64,000 bases of DNA from Opisthocomus hoazin (Eukaryota; Chordata; Aves; Opisthocomiformes; Opisthocomidae): the NCBI RefSeq assembly GCF_030867145.1, contig NC_134454.1, positions 64,586,308 to 64,650,307 on the forward strand, given 5' to 3'. This document shows, piece after piece, positions 24,401 through 39,400 of this stretch. The translations under genes were made by a program, and so were the position numbers. Within the stretch, counting starts at the first letter, position 1. The number at the start of each line of letters is the position of its first letter. The notes under the pieces are model-generated. The model made no database searches and had not been told where the DNA came from. It saw only the letters and a list, made by a program, of their open reading frames with translations.

Positions 24401-27400
24401 CCAAGTTAAGGACAACGTGAAACTCCACCTTATTTTGAAAAAATGACTAATCCAGTTCAGGGGTGTTGGAATGATTTTAATTAGAGCAAATTCTAGATGT
24501 ATTTAATCAGTTTGGTTCCTTTTCTAGTATGACAAAGGCAGGAAGTAAAATACCCCAGTTGATAAAGAATATCTATTTATGGTTATTTTTGTTTTGTTCA
24601 CATGCTATTTTTATGTATAGCTGTCAGGATTGGGGGAAAAAAACAATGGGAACTGAAAGTCCTGGAGACTGTTTATAACCATAGACCTTTGGTATACAGG
24701 TTGTTAGCCTGTTTTGTTATGTTTGGGGTTTTTGGCCTCTTGCTGATCACAGGGTGGTCTTATGTACCAAAATAGTAACAAATGGCAGAGGAAAAACACA
24801 TGAGAAATTAAAGGTGTTCTTTATTTTCTAACACCTGGGAACTGAACACTACCCTTTTGATTGTGTGACTTCCATGGCTTTTGCTTTGCAAAGCTAAGTG
24901 CACAGTATTGTGATTATTCTGTATATTAAAAATGGTAAAAACTCTCAAGTGTGTCAGGCTAGATGTTGTCTGGGGCTCAGGAATAGAAAATCTGAAATCG
25001 GGCAAGGAACTTCTGCTACTGTGAAGTCTTCCTGAAAAGATTCTCATTCAAATCTGCAAATGAAGATCAAATTATAATTTGTTTAGTTAATTTGAAGTAA
25101 TTTTGTGAAGCAACCTGCATTTTTAAGTTAAAAGTTAGATGTTATTTAAATTTAATTCAGTATTCTGTAAGAATTACGCTTAAAGTCAAGCTGAAATTTT
25201 TGTTTTGTCATTTTTTTTTCACTGTGCAGATTTGTTTAAAATTATGACTGCATTGTAGAAGTTATAAAGGGAAGCTGGAGGCTTTAGTAGCTGATAATTG
25301 GTGCTTTCAGAAGTGGGAAAAACTTGGGATGCATTTTTAAGACTAGGAGGTAGCATTAATGAGGTATTTTTATTAAGTCAAGAATTCTGATGTAGTGTAT
25401 GTTCAGGTACTGCATATTTAGAGTGGTCCCTCTGTGGATAACAAAAATTGGAATTATAATGATAAAATGATCAACAGATAGCTGATTGCATATTCATGTG
25501 AATCCTAAGAGTACTTATATCCTGGATTTGAATGTTAGTACTATGTAGAATGACTGCTCCCTGCTAAGAGAACTTTGTATGCTTTTGGATATAAATGTGT
25601 GCATTGTCTCTGCAGTAGAATCACTAGTGGTCTGAAGAGTAGACTGGTGAGCTATCTGCCTTTTCTTCCCTTCTGTAGCTGTGTATGATCGAATGCGAGC
25701 AGACCAGAAAAAATTTGGTAAGGCAGCATGGGCAGCAGCAGTGGAACGTATGGAAAAGCTTCAGTATGCAGTTTCTAAGGAGACTTTGCAGTTGATGCGT
25801 GCTAAAGAAATCTGTTTGGAGCAGAAGAAACATGCGCTGAAAGAGGAGGTAATTTTTCATACCAATAAATAGAAAAATAAAACATGAAGATAAAACCCAA
25901 ACGTTAGAGTGTTGATATACTTAAAAAAAAAAATCAACCAAAAAATCAGAACACTAACAGCCCACTCCTCATACTTGAAAGTAATTGTTTTTCAGCTTCG
26001 AATAATAAAAATCTGTATTTAAACTTCTACTACCATGTTAGACAAATGGAGTTGCAATATAGGTGTGGTGGGTTTCGTGCTACTTATGTCTTCTGTTTAC
26101 CTTTTCCCGGTTAGTCAACCAGGAAGACAGTTTTTACGGTTAAGGTTTACAGCTGTCCACTGAGATGAGTAAAATGAAGAGAAGGGATAGGACAGAAATC
26201 TGCTGCTATGTGATCTGCACACTTTAGCTCTGAGGTATTACCACCTTTTCAGAATAGTTCTGACATTCCAGGTGGAAGGTGTCTGAACATTAGTAAATTT
26301 GCAGATAACTAGCCTGTTGTACTGCACTCTCTTTATCTCTGCTTACTCTAACTATTAAGCCAGTCTTCCAGAGCGGGTTGTGCTAGCTGTAGCTTTCCTG
26401 CTTTCCTGAGGAAAGAGTGCATCCATTAAACTGTGTTTAAATGTCTTAGCAGAAAAAACTCATGCTTACTGGGTTTTATGACACCTTCACAAAAGCAAAA
26501 ATGCTACAAATCTGCTTTTAAAATTTGATATCAGAAGGATATTCGGTGCTAAGAACTTTCGGTAATACTAACTTTAATTTACATTCTTTCCAATCAGTTG
26601 CTTGTTTTTAGAGCACTTTTCAAATGTTTCAGCAAAATTTGACTAAACCAGTGACTCTGTTATGAAAAGGTTATCAAGAGAAGTAATGGCTTTAGCACTG
26701 TATACATTGGTAGGTTTGTGAGCCTGATAGACTATGTGCCTATTTTAGGAGCTTCTGTAGAAGACAGCTGCAAAGAAGAGAGAGTACATGCAAGACCGAG
26801 AGCACAAAAATAAAAATAGTTTTCTCCATTTCAATGCTCTTATTATTTAGAAAGCCAAGAGTTGTCTGGAAACCTGAGTATCTGGCTGTTGCCATCCTTA
26901 GCTAAGAGTAGGTGAGCGAACTCAGCCATACTAATTGGTAATACTATATTGAATATGTTCACGTGTTTAGAGCAGCCATGCGTTGTCTTTTCCATAGCCC
27001 ATCTTGCTTTTCTGCCAGTGGAGAACTTCTGTGAATTTACGTTGAATGAGATCTCAGTCTGGTAAATGAGTGGTTGTTTATTTTGGTGTGCAAAAGCATT
27101 AGGGGCTGCACAGGAAAAGGAGAGGTTCGTTGCAGTATACAGGGGGGTGAAAGGCTATGAACTGAGAGTTTGGGGCTTTTGAGGATGAAGAAATGGGGAA
27201 CATCTGATGGATACGGGTGGGCACGGTGCTTTGGGGTGGTGTATTACAAGGTATAGAGAGCTCTGAGTCAAAGCATGGTGATGAGGAAATAGGAGGACCA
27301 GCTGTTGTTCTGAAATATGGGTTTTTTTGTTTTTGTTTTTGTTTTTTTTTTTTTTGCTTTGAGAATGTAAAAGCCCTAAGTATGCAAAGTTGGATGTGAC

Positions 27401-30400
27401 AAACGTGACTGGAAACCCCATATTTGAGAAGAAGGGTTGAGTCTTACCATAAAGAAAATATTTGGTGATTACATTAGCTAGTGTATTTTGAAGAGATGAC
27501 AGTAAAAAAAAGAAAACAAGAACAACAAAAAAATGAAAAGATACATTTTCTCCTTTAAACTTAAGAAGTGAAGACCTTCCTGCTGTGCTTGGATATATAA
27601 ATTTGCTCTCAGTGAACAGGAAAAGGAGACACGTGGGAAATAATATACTTGTTTCTCTAGCACTTGATTCCCTCTTCGCCAAATTTATACTGAACTTACT
27701 GATTGATTTTTAAGAGGGACAGTAAAAATGACCTTGTTTCTGTAGTTTTCATTTAGTGTTGGGTACTTTTTTGTTTCCTAAAATGTGTTCACACTGTAAA
27801 TATCAAAAAACTACTACATCTTCCAATTTATCATGATATGAAAATGACCAGGTTACATGATCAGGTTAGTTACAAGCTTGCTTTTTTTTGACAGTTGAAA
27901 ATGTTAGCCCTGTGACTATCTGTGTATTAGAAAAAAAGAAAAAACCCTACACAAATTACATATTGTACTTTTTAATCTTCCTGATTTGTAACTCTTAAGT
28001 TCTATCTGTTGTTGCTCTGAATTTTGTTTGAGGGGGAGGATGAAAACTTTCCTTTTGAGGTAGACCAGAGTCTACTGCTGTGGATTGGTTGCCAAATCTT
28101 GTCCTCATGACAGTAAACAGAAACATTAAATCAGAGGAGTGAGAATCCTTTGTAGTTCTCCAAGTATGTAGAATAGTTTGGACAAATGGAAGTGACTGGA
28201 GACTTAAATTCCAACAAGTTCTGTCTTGCATATATAGGATTCAATAATGAGTCTTCTCTTTTTTCCTTTTAGAAGTGTACAGTTCAGTTCTAAAGATACA
28301 CTTAAAAAATGGTTTTTAATTTACACAAATGTTCTGTCATATATTCATAAGCAAAATCGTATTCCAACAAAGTACTGCTCGGGTTTTTTAAGAATGTTTT
28401 TCGTAGTTTCGTAATTCTAAGAATATTTTCATTTCCTGTACATTGAGCCTTAATCAAAGATATATTTGTTTCCAGTGACTTTGAGTATTTAAGCAATATA
28501 TTGCATTGCATGATTGTAATTTTACTTTGACCTGAGTTGGATGCATGGGCAAAAATAAGAATTTTATTAAGGTTTCTATTCAGAAGGCATGAATAGCTCT
28601 TTCTGGAAAGTTACTTTTCTTTCTGTAAGAAATGGACAGTGATTTTTGTACAGATACAATGTAATATTTTTCAAAAAACATGTTTCACCTTGGTAGATTT
28701 CATTATATCTTTTTCAAGCTTTTTCTTTCTGTGATAGTTTTTTTTGGAAAGACTAAGAAAGAAGCTAAAATTGGGAAATCTTTGAAGATTTATTTAAAAA
28801 TGTTTGAATTATTACTTTTAATAACAGATTGGGAGTGTGTTTGCTTTCTTCACTTTCAGTGTTCAAATTGGCAAACTAAAATTTGTCGTAAAATGACAAA
28901 AATTTTTTTCTGTAATATTATTTTAAATGTGTATAATATTCTCCAGTTCAATCAAAAGTTCAAAAAGACTTTGGATAAAAAGTGTTTTAAGTGGTCGTTG
29001 TGTTTAAAGAAAATAGAAAGCAGAAAACTTAAAGCACCTCAGGTGAAGTACAGGGGTGAATTCTAGAGACAAAACTTGCTGTCATAGTTAGTCTTTTAAT
29101 AATGCAGTGAGGCATTGTTAGCAAGTTACTGATTATCAATGCTAACTTACTGTGGACTTAATAGTTATCAAAATACCATGTAATTCTTTTGAAACAATAT
29201 TATTAGAACATATATCCCCCCCCCCCCCAAGAATGACTGGGTAATCTGTCTTTAAAAGAGTATTAAAAAGTGCAGATCCCAGCATTTGAAGAGATTTTTT
29301 TTGTTTGAAGGATTTGGTGCATTACTGACACTTAGTTCCAATTTGCCAAGAGAAAGAAAAAGGTGAATTATTTATGGTCACTTAAAACAGACTCATGGCA
29401 GTATTAGAAAATCAGAACAGAAATACCTTCTCTGGCAAACCATTTAGCTACCTTTTTCTAGGCGTAGAAGATAAAACCAGGATAGTCCTTTAAAAAGACT
29501 AAAATCCTTGATAAACTAATTTATAAGGGTTTGAGTTCAGGATTAAGACAGAAAGAATGACGATTCAGAGCAAAGATCAGATCTGACTGTTTATGAGGAC
29601 ACTGTTGGTGTTCAGCAGGTTGTCTATGGATTTTTGAACATTTAGTGCTGGAAGAGAAAAAAGATTATAAAACCAATGGTACACACTTTTCAAGGGGAAA
29701 AGATGTTTCTTTTACTGTCTGTAATCTTTCTAATTGCACAGGAGTGATCCTCTTAACCTCATGTTTTTTTTTATAATGCTGTATCCTGTAGTATCATGGT
29801 CTGACTATAATTGATTCCTGATACTTATTTGCTTGCAGGAATACTTTTGTTCCACAAATTGCTAGGTGTGATTGAGAGCCTGCCTTGTATCAGTGTTCAG
29901 GGTGCTCCATGTTTCCCTTAAAATAATTTAAAAATTCTTTAAAATTATTTTTTGTTCATTTTGAGGATGAGCTTCCATATTCACAGTTCAAGACCTGAGG
30001 AGTTTTTTTTGAATTTAATTCCCTTCTTCTGAGATTACTCAGACAGCAACAATGATGAATTAAAATCAATACTGGAACTAGAGAACAGTCAGGATTCACA
30101 TGGAGTGGACTGAAACATGACTTTGTATTGTATTTGAACAATAGCAGATTACTTAAAAGTCTGGGTAAGGGAAAATTTAATAGTGGTTATTAATATGTAT
30201 TCCTAGGGAAAAATAATACAAGTTTTTGCCATGAGCTGCAGGTTAATTACTATGTAAATGACAGTAGATGAGAATGACAGTGGTCTTATAACCTGGTAGC
30301 AGTGTGATTGAGCCACCAATGCAACACAGTGGTACAGCAGCGGATGCTGTCCAGTATGTTATATCAGGTATTTCCAGCAAAGGGAAAAGTGCTAGTGTCA

Positions 30401-33400
30401 CTGCACATGCGCTTGTGAGATTTCTGACACCTTTCTTCCATGCATTTCTGATCACCTGAGAAAGATTAGTTCTAACTGGAGGAGTTACAGGGAGGGCTAC
30501 CACAACGATGCCAGGAACGGCATCTGTTGTACAAGAGCAGTTGAACTTGTTTTGACAAATAAAGTGAAGGCTGGGATGATACAAAATTGCTCTCTACAAA
30601 AGTACTAGTGGGAATAAAGATTAGTCAAGAGCAGTGCATGTTGCTGTGCAGTACTGGTGAAATGGTGTTATCTGCCTGTGAAAACATTGGGAATATTCAA
30701 GAAATTTCCTGGCAGCTAGGAGGGAGTATCTGAAACAGACTTACAATGGGAGTAACAAACACAGAGTTTTGTGAAAGCTTTATGTTTTGTTTTTGTTTTC
30801 GCAAAAGCAGAATAAGAACAACAATAACATAGAGATTCTTTTAAGAACTCAGTTTATGAAAGCAGTTCATTTTAGATTTGTCTGAAAGCATTTCATGGTG
30901 GTGGAAAGCTGGGTTTAATTGCCCTCACTTTTGTAGTCCATGTTTGGCTATTTTTATATTAATTTTGTCACTTACTCTTTAGTTTTTGCATTCATAGTTC
31001 TTGTCCCAGGCTTTCTGTTTTAACCGTTATGTCCTTATTACCAATGTGTGAGTTTATAGATAACGTATTTCTACCTTAGTACTATACCCAAGTTCCTGCT
31101 TAAGTTCTTCACTTAGTATGAATAAGACAACAAAGACTGTAAGGGCCAGAGAGATTAAATTGTTTTCTTGAGTTAATGCAGGAAGTTGTGGCATAGGGGG
31201 AAACAGAACTCAGATCTTCTCAGTTCTAGTTCTTTGTCCGGCTGCAAAATGTTTCTTTCCTGTAACGTCCACATGTTGAAGTTCTGCCTGTTTTTTTCAC
31301 GGTGTTGATCAGCCTGAGATCTACCAAAGATACAGCAAATTACTAGTACAGGCTAGATAGCAACTTGTAACGTTAAGAATTGAACCAGTGGTACATTTTT
31401 AACAAAAAATGCTGAAGTTTTCCCAAGACTGTTGGTGTTGTTGTGAATTATCACACATATAGTGTCTTACATAAAGTTTTAACATAAGTGGTGGAAACTA
31501 AAGGTCCCTCATTTTTCTTTTTCATGAGGGTCTGTGATATCAGGATATCTGCCTGAGAACCATACAACAATATTAATTTCACATTGCTGTTGCACCAGAA
31601 AACTGAATATAGTGGTGGTGTACCCCTAAAACAGACCGGATGGCTGACAGCATCTGTAATGTGTGCTTGTAGGGCTAAGTCTTGGTTGTCAGACAGGTCC
31701 TTTATCAGGCAGATACCACCACAGCTGAATGAAAAACTGAGTTGCTATAACTTGGTTAGCTGGTACTTTTGAAGATGGCTCCTTTATGTCTCTATGCAGT
31801 GTTTATACAAAGTCTGTGGACTTAAATTTGAGAACATCTTTTTTTAAAGAAAAAAAATGTGTAATTTTGAGTGAATTTCACACTCACTGACAAAGCAAAA
31901 GTTCTTAGTTCTGGTATAAGTTTGAATGACATTGCCTTAGTTTGGTGGTAGGGGATGGGGGGGAAAGGCAAACAAAAAAACCCCCATCACTTTTTTGTTG
32001 CTGTGGTGTGAGAAAATCCTTTGAAAGTGCCAAAACCCAGGATACCCTGCCTGACCAGTGAACATTATCCCTCTTGCATGAAAAAACTAGAATGTTCAAA
32101 AGAATCAGTCCTTGCCTCTTGATAACTAGCCTCTAATTCACTCCAAATATGCCATCATTACATCATTTACTGTTCTGGTCACAATTAATAATATGGAAAC
32201 AGAGTAGTAGAATGGTGTAAGATGACATTTTGGTGTCACAGTGGACTGAAACGTATAAATTATATATTATTCTCTGTACAACCACAGTTATTGATTGTGA
32301 GATTTATGGTGCTCACTTAAGGACTAATAAGCCTTTCAGGGTAATAGTTGCTATACAAAAATGCATTCAGTAAATACAGAATGTAGTAGAAGAAATTTTT
32401 AAAATAGACCTTAGCAGAATTCATTCACAGGTCTTCTGTCTATCAATCTTACATGGAAACAAATGTAATATACAGAACTGTTTCCTTAGAATTTAATTGA
32501 GCGGTGAAATCCCTGTCAATGGGTAATGACGCAGGTGCTAAAAGCATACAGGCTAAAAAAAAGGATAGGAAAAAACTTATGAAGTTAAGATCCAGTAAGA
32601 AAGTCTGTTTTGTATAAAGGACAGTACTGTGGCTGAAGCTGTGCTGCTAGCTGTGCTAGAGGCTGGTGAGACGTTTGGGGAAATTGCTGCACTGCCTACT
32701 ATGTTTCATCTTCCTCAGTATTTGTAGTTAACCTTTGTCCAGAACAGGCTATTGGGCAGGATGGATCTTTGGTTTAATTCAGTGCAGATACTTTTCTGTT
32801 TCAGTATAGTTATATTTAAACATGTGAGAAATAAAAACGAGGAAGCCCATTCCTGGCTGTTAATTACAGAAAACAGTTTTAAACCTTAAAGAAACCACCA
32901 TAACATAAAAACATACTAGTGAATATTTTTTTTAAAATATGTAGTTTGCTAGGTGCTGTATTTTTGCTTGGTAGGCATCCCTTTTTAATGATTCAATGTC
33001 TGATATAGAAACCAGACCATGCTTCGTCAGGACGGTAAGGTAGATAGATCACAAATCTTGAGTAAAATTTAGAATTACTTTTATCCGTTATCTGAGAGAA
33101 ACTGTCAGAGATATATTTTTTTTAGCAGGTAGAGAACTGAGATGTGGCCCTAACTCTCCTGCATGCAGGTTGTAGAGCTGCATGCCTTTGAATTCCCTCC
33201 AAAGTGAGACAGCATGTAAGATTCCCTTGCATGTCAGGATTTCTTAAATATGGTCTGAATGGCTAACTGTATTGAGCACTTAAATCTTGTTTGGCTGAAT
33301 GAAAGAGGATGATTTGAGTTCACTTTGGTTGTCTTGTGTCAAACATATGACACGAATAAGTACTAAGATGTATATAAATATTTTAGTCTAGGTCTTTTTT

Positions 33401-36400
33401 TCTCCTGTGAAGTACTCCAGAAACAATTGAAGCTCCTCTGTTAAGTTGCTATTACAAGAGGATCGATTGATGTAATTATCCCTCTTTCCACCACCTTTCA
33501 CTTTTTTTCCTCAGTTCAGCTTTAATGGCAGCTTTAACTATAGTTTTCTAGATGCCATTAGCAAAACAACTTTTAGCCTTTTTGAACTGAAGATGAGAAA
33601 ATACTGATTTCATTGTGTACCTTCATAGATTCAAGTAACAGAGTAAAAGAATGGTAGGGATGTTTCATGCTATGCACTGTATGATTTGTCACTTTGACAG
33701 TCATGAAGAATAGTCCAATGCCATGGATTTTTTTTATTGCCATATAGAAAATGTCAGATATTAGAGATATACGAAATTGTGTGTCTGATCAAAACCTATC
33801 GTCATGTCTTGATGAGTTCAATTTTAACATGTTACATCTAGTGTACCAGACCATATCTAGCTGTAACCGTAAAGTGTGTGGTTTTGTTCTCCTCGTTATC
33901 CTGGAGTCACGTTTTTAGGTTTGGGTTTTTTTCTTTTTCCATTCAGATGCAGAGCCTGAAAGGTGGTACAGAAGCCATAGCCCATTTGGACCAGTTAGAA
34001 GCTGATTATTACGATCTACAGCTTCAGTTATATGAAGTGCAGTTTGAGATCTTGAAATGTGAAGAGCTGCTGCTGACAGCACAACTTGAAAGCATCAGAA
34101 GACTGATGTCAGGTGCTTTATGCATTTTAATTAAGATGTAATCTGTAAAAGATAATTCTCTTCGTAAGAGTCTAGTAAAGCCTGTCAGAATGAAATGAGA
34201 ACAGTTTCTTTACCATGTGTAAGAGCTGGATCTTCCAACATATGTACTGTTAAATTAAAATTTACACCTGTTCATATGGTGTGTAAATACACATACAGAA
34301 GTTTTGATCTGGCTCCCATTGCCTGTGTTTGGAAGTAAGGATGTAAGATACTATGTCAGTTTTGGAAAACTAAATTCAGGGAGGAGGAAATAATTACTGG
34401 ACTTGTCTCATTAAAAATTTGCATTGGTATTATTCATTTCTTTGAAGTGATTGGTTTTCAAAATGCATTCCTGTAAATCAGAGTGCTTCAGCTAAACTTT
34501 GATTCTTGTTATATTGCCATCTTGCTGATTTAGAGCAGTGATGCAAATCTTATGTTTCTAGATTGTGCTGTACCTTGTGTGCTCACAAACTATGGAAATG
34601 GTGCAGGTAAATCATGCAGTGTTTTTGAATCGCAGGTCTGACCTTTGGACCTTTCTATAGTTAATGTTTTTATTCACACAAGCTCTGTTTTATTATATAG
34701 TGCGTAGGGCTTGCGTAGCAAATTTTGTTATGGATAGTAAAGTCACTTAGAAGAGAGGTTTGAAGCTGGATCGTATTGTGAGTTACCTCTGGAAAAAGAG
34801 AAGACATAGGTATCACAGATTCTTCTCACTGTGACGTGAATCTCCTTTTAGGCTTGTGATGGCAACAACTGTAACTGCGTGTATAGAAGATGAGGATTGA
34901 AAACTCTGTAAATGACTTAAAGAAATGTGGCAGCTTTCACCGGGTGCCTCTGAGAGCTAGTTAGTAGGTTAGAGATACATAGTTTTTGCACTTGGGAAAT
35001 CAGACATTTAATTTTGATACTGAAGACCCAGTATTATTTGGTTACCTGTGGACCGAAGGAAATCCCTTAAACACAAGAGGCTGAGAAGGAATGTGGATCA
35101 AAATCCTATCTCTTTGATGTAGTGATAGTAAAAACTAAAGGCCCTCAGACATTAAGCCTGCTGTAAAAACACCATAGGTCAGTACAACTTGTCACTAATG
35201 TTTTCTGCAGAAATCTCAAAAAAAACCCCAACCCCACAACCTCACCCAAAATAAAACAAAAGTCGCAGTCAGCTAAGCAACCAACCAACCCTGTCCTTCC
35301 CCCATGGCAACAAAGTAGTTCAGTGTTCTGGCTGCTTTTGCTGTTTTAAGTTTGTGAAGTATTTTTTGATACAAAATCCAGAAGTGTTTTTTTCCCCTAT
35401 TAAAGACAGCTGTCTGTGTTAGAAGGAATTACTGTTTTTCAGACAGAAAAAGAAAAATACAGTTCTTCAGTGTGTAAGAATTTCGTTCAAAGGATGAAAT
35501 TGCCTCTTCAGACTTTAGGTGCAGGGGATGGAACAATTGATGTGAAGAATGACACTGAAGCGGCTACATCTCTTCAAGACTGTTCAGTACATAATCTGAA
35601 TGAAAGCATCTAAAACATGTAGTGGTCTTTTAATATGTGTTGTTTCCTATGCAGTCAAACAGAAAGGAATGCTGTGTTGCATTTGTTGTTACACTTGCCT
35701 TTTAAAGTGTAGTTACAAAAGTAAAGTAATAGCCTTTTGATTGTGAATATCTGTATGGTTTGAAATACATGTGTCTTAGTGACTTGTAGAGGCTGTTGCT
35801 ATTCTTTAGTCTTTAACTGTATTAGCTCTGCAGAGGTATTTCAGAAAGTTTTGGATTCTGGTTTGGTTTGGGGGACATGAGCAGTACTGTTAATGAAGTG
35901 CCAACAGAGTTTTTCGAGAGTGTGATTTGATTTGACTGCCAGTCAATTGTAAGCTAGAAGAAAAACATCATCTTTTGCAAATTCAGCACAGTGGATCTGA
36001 AAAATCAAATGATAACAGATTGTCATATTACAAACAGCAGTAGTAGTTTTTTACTGTCATTGACCAAATACCTACACTAAAATTCACAAAATGTGAATTT
36101 ATTAGGTTAGAATTTTAAAGGTTCTTATACTATCCATGCAAACTATTTGTACATCCTTGTAAGATGGTTTTGTGGTGGACACATTGCTGTTGACAAAAGA
36201 ATGTGACAGCAGGTTCCTGCTTTGGTTGTAGGGTAGGTTGAACAAGTGCAAGTGGTATGGATTGTATCTATAAAGGGGTAATTCTAATTGTTTTATTGTA
36301 AATCGTGGAGTCATTAGAAGCTTAAGCACTTACCAAATTTACAGGCATTTCAAAAGCTCAAAAGCTGTTTGTAGGAAACTCTGGGAATGTTTGATAGAGG

Positions 36401-39400
36401 TTGCAACAGAGTTGCCAAGGTTGAGTTTTTTGAAGAGTAAAACATAATTTAACATATGTTTTAGAACTGGTAGATTCGACTGGTTTGAAGCTGAGCTATT
36501 TAGGGTTTCACTTGTAAATTCCTGTATTTAACTCTGCATGAAGGTGTTCTAAAATAAAATTTGCATGTAAATTCTCCCATTGTATAAATGCATGGTAAAA
36601 TACAATTGTTGTTAGCCATGAGGCTGATTTTTACTCACTGATGTCTCAAAGTGGGTTCTAGTGACTTGGCAGGTTTACCTGTGGATGAAACTTGATGTGT
36701 TTGTTTTGGGGTTTTTTTTGTTGTTTTTTTTTTTGTTTGTTTTTTTTTAACAGAACATTAAAGACTGTAGTAGGTCTGTTTTTATTAGTTTTTCTTTTGA
36801 GGCTAATACAGTGCTGTGCTTTCTTTTCTGGTCCTGCCATGTCTTCTGCTGAGCTGAAATTAGCCTGACAAGCAGAGTTTTGGTTGCAGTAGAGACTGTA
36901 CACACAGATAACATGAAATGAAAACAGCTTTTAAAATGGACAGTGTACTGAAGAAAACCCTGCCCCTCTCCCCAAGTAATCTAGAAGCAGAAGTAGGAGG
37001 AAGTTATGGTCTTGCTCAATGTAGTTGATGAAGTTGAAATGAGAAGGTTTGGTGGTGCTGCAGAGTAGACACTTGACAGTCATGCCAGCTGTATCTGCCT
37101 GTTTCAGCCAGCAGTAATGCATATCCCTCTTGATGTATCACAAAAATGTCCTACTTCATATGCCAGTGAAATAAGGAACAAGAGGCCTTTGCTTCTTCAT
37201 TCCAATGTTCTGCAAGGATTTATAATTGTCACTCTTTCCTTGGCAAGAGATGAGAAGGCAGCATTCAGAGATGAGCTCAGTGTTACACTGAATGCTTCAC
37301 TCAGGAGGCTAAAAATCATGAGTGTTGATAAAACTTAGTAGTGACCTCCTTTACAGGCCTGCAATGCTTTGAAGGATTGCCTTGAAGTTACGCTCCTTCT
37401 GCTGCCTCTCAGTAGAAGCAGTGACTGGAAGGTCAAAAACCTCATAAGAGAGGATTTTTGGTGTTTTGTTGTGTGATTTCCCCTTCATGAAATTAATAGT
37501 TGGTTATGGCAGAGAAATGTCATGCCAAAGACTTCAGAAAGAGTCTGTATATCCTGAACTTTGTAGTGAAGACCAGAGGATATTAATGCACATCGTGATT
37601 CCCTTCTGTTGGGGAAGATGCGCATGGACATTGTGATCAAGTTAGGCTACAGACACAAGTGCACATTTAGAGATGTAGTTTTTTTTTTAATACTCCGAGC
37701 TTACCTGGACACCAGGCTGTGCTTCATATAAACTTTAAAGCCCTACAGTGCTTTGCTGTGTAGTGTTTTTCTTGTGACTTTTCGATTTTCGATAGCTCTC
37801 TGAAAGGACTATAACATTCTTCTACATTAGATCTTGCAACTCAGTGGGAGGGTTGTTGTTGAAGAAAACAAAATGTTAATCAAATACAAACTATTGATTT
37901 GACTTTTTCATTGCTAACATTTTTAAAACAGAGAAGAGAGATGAAGTGGTGTATTATGACACTTACGAAAGTATGGAAGCCATGCTTGAAAAAGAGGATG
38001 CAGCAACATCTATACACTTGCAAAGAGAGGAGCTGCAGAAGTTACAACAAAAAATCCGCCAGCTGGAAGCAAGGCGTGGACGTATTTCAGCCAAGAAAGC
38101 CTACCTCAGAAATAAGAAGGTATTATTAAATTGCAAATTTCTAGCATAATTAGTGAATTTAATAAAACTTCAAAAGGTTTCATTTCAGATACAACTTCCA
38201 AGTCTCCCAGCAATTACATGATTTATATTTACTACTTATTAAAAGTTGTTTTACAGAGTACCAAATACAATAGCATGTAATATTAAACTGATATATGCAA
38301 GATTCAGTTTACCTTTTAGCTTTAAAGAAACCTTTAATTACTTTGAAGTAAAAAAATAAACTGTTTAACGAATCAGAGTACTTCATGTGGAAAGTACATG
38401 CTAGAATGCATGCTTTTACAGAGAGTAGTTTTATATATATTTGCAGAAGAGAATTTTAATGAGTATTTTCTCACTGAGTTCTACTTTCATTCTCTTACCT
38501 TATCCTTTTAAACTTACGTCATATGTCATTGATACTCTATATTCAGCAGCTGTATATGAAATCAAGTATATATTCTTAGTTTGTAAAAGTAGGTGTGCAG
38601 TTTAGAGCCGTTTTCCTTTTTCATGCACAACCTGATGGGATGTTGTGCAGAAAATTGTTTTGATATAGCTAATGTTTTGAAATTGTGTATCAAATATATG
38701 TAAGTATGTTCATTCCTTTTTTCCAGAATGACTTGTTTATTGTTCTGTAGCAGTTTGCGGTTACATCAATATAAATTATTAAGTGAGATGGCTTAATGAG
38801 TAGAGCAGATCAAAGTTTTGAGAGATCATTGTAGTTTTTGTCATAAAATAGGTTTCGCTCAATACTATATACTTTAAGGCTGTGCAGAAGTCTCAGTTGA
38901 GACCTCATTGTAGATGAGGTCAGGGGCTGGTGTGGTTGTGTGCTCCCATTTGTGTCACTTCATGTGGGAAATGACCCCTTTATATAAACAATCCTAGTAC
39001 ATTGAAAATAAAGCCTTCAGGTCTTGCCCCTTCCCTTCGTAACTTAATATATGTATTTTAGTACCTGAATCTGAAGCAGAACAGAGGAAACAAAACAGTA
39101 GTTGATACATTTTTATGTTTTGGGGTTTTTGTATTTTTTCAGTCACTGTCCTGTCTCTGATTAACACAGTAAGGAGAAGACTGCAAATAAATTATTATAA
39201 AGAAATGTCTCTTGTTAGCCAGTTATGGGAAGTAGTTAGCGCAGTCATTGAGTTCGTTTTGTGTGAGTTTGTAAAAAGAAAAAGTATGAAGAAGCTGGGC
39301 TTTTTAGTACTCTAAGGGAAAGATCCTATCTGTCATGTTATGTTAATTAACATAGGCTACATTATAATAGTTATGCTATTTTCTTCTGAATATGAATAGA

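Noticed and set aside
27155..27682. 175-codon minus-strand open frame
   Set aside because: Its centre is a homopolymer-derived Phe/Lys/Asn tract, with no domain, splice context or conserved feature.
28680..29066. 128-codon plus-strand open frame in intron 4
   Set aside because: Phe/Lys/Leu-rich composition follows the AT-rich DNA, and adding it to JMY would interrupt the in-phase junction of exons 4 and 5.
33947..34112. ATG at the start of exon 5 as an alternative JMY translation start
   Set aside because: It directly follows a strong splice acceptor and is in frame with upstream exons. It is an internal Met in the known protein.
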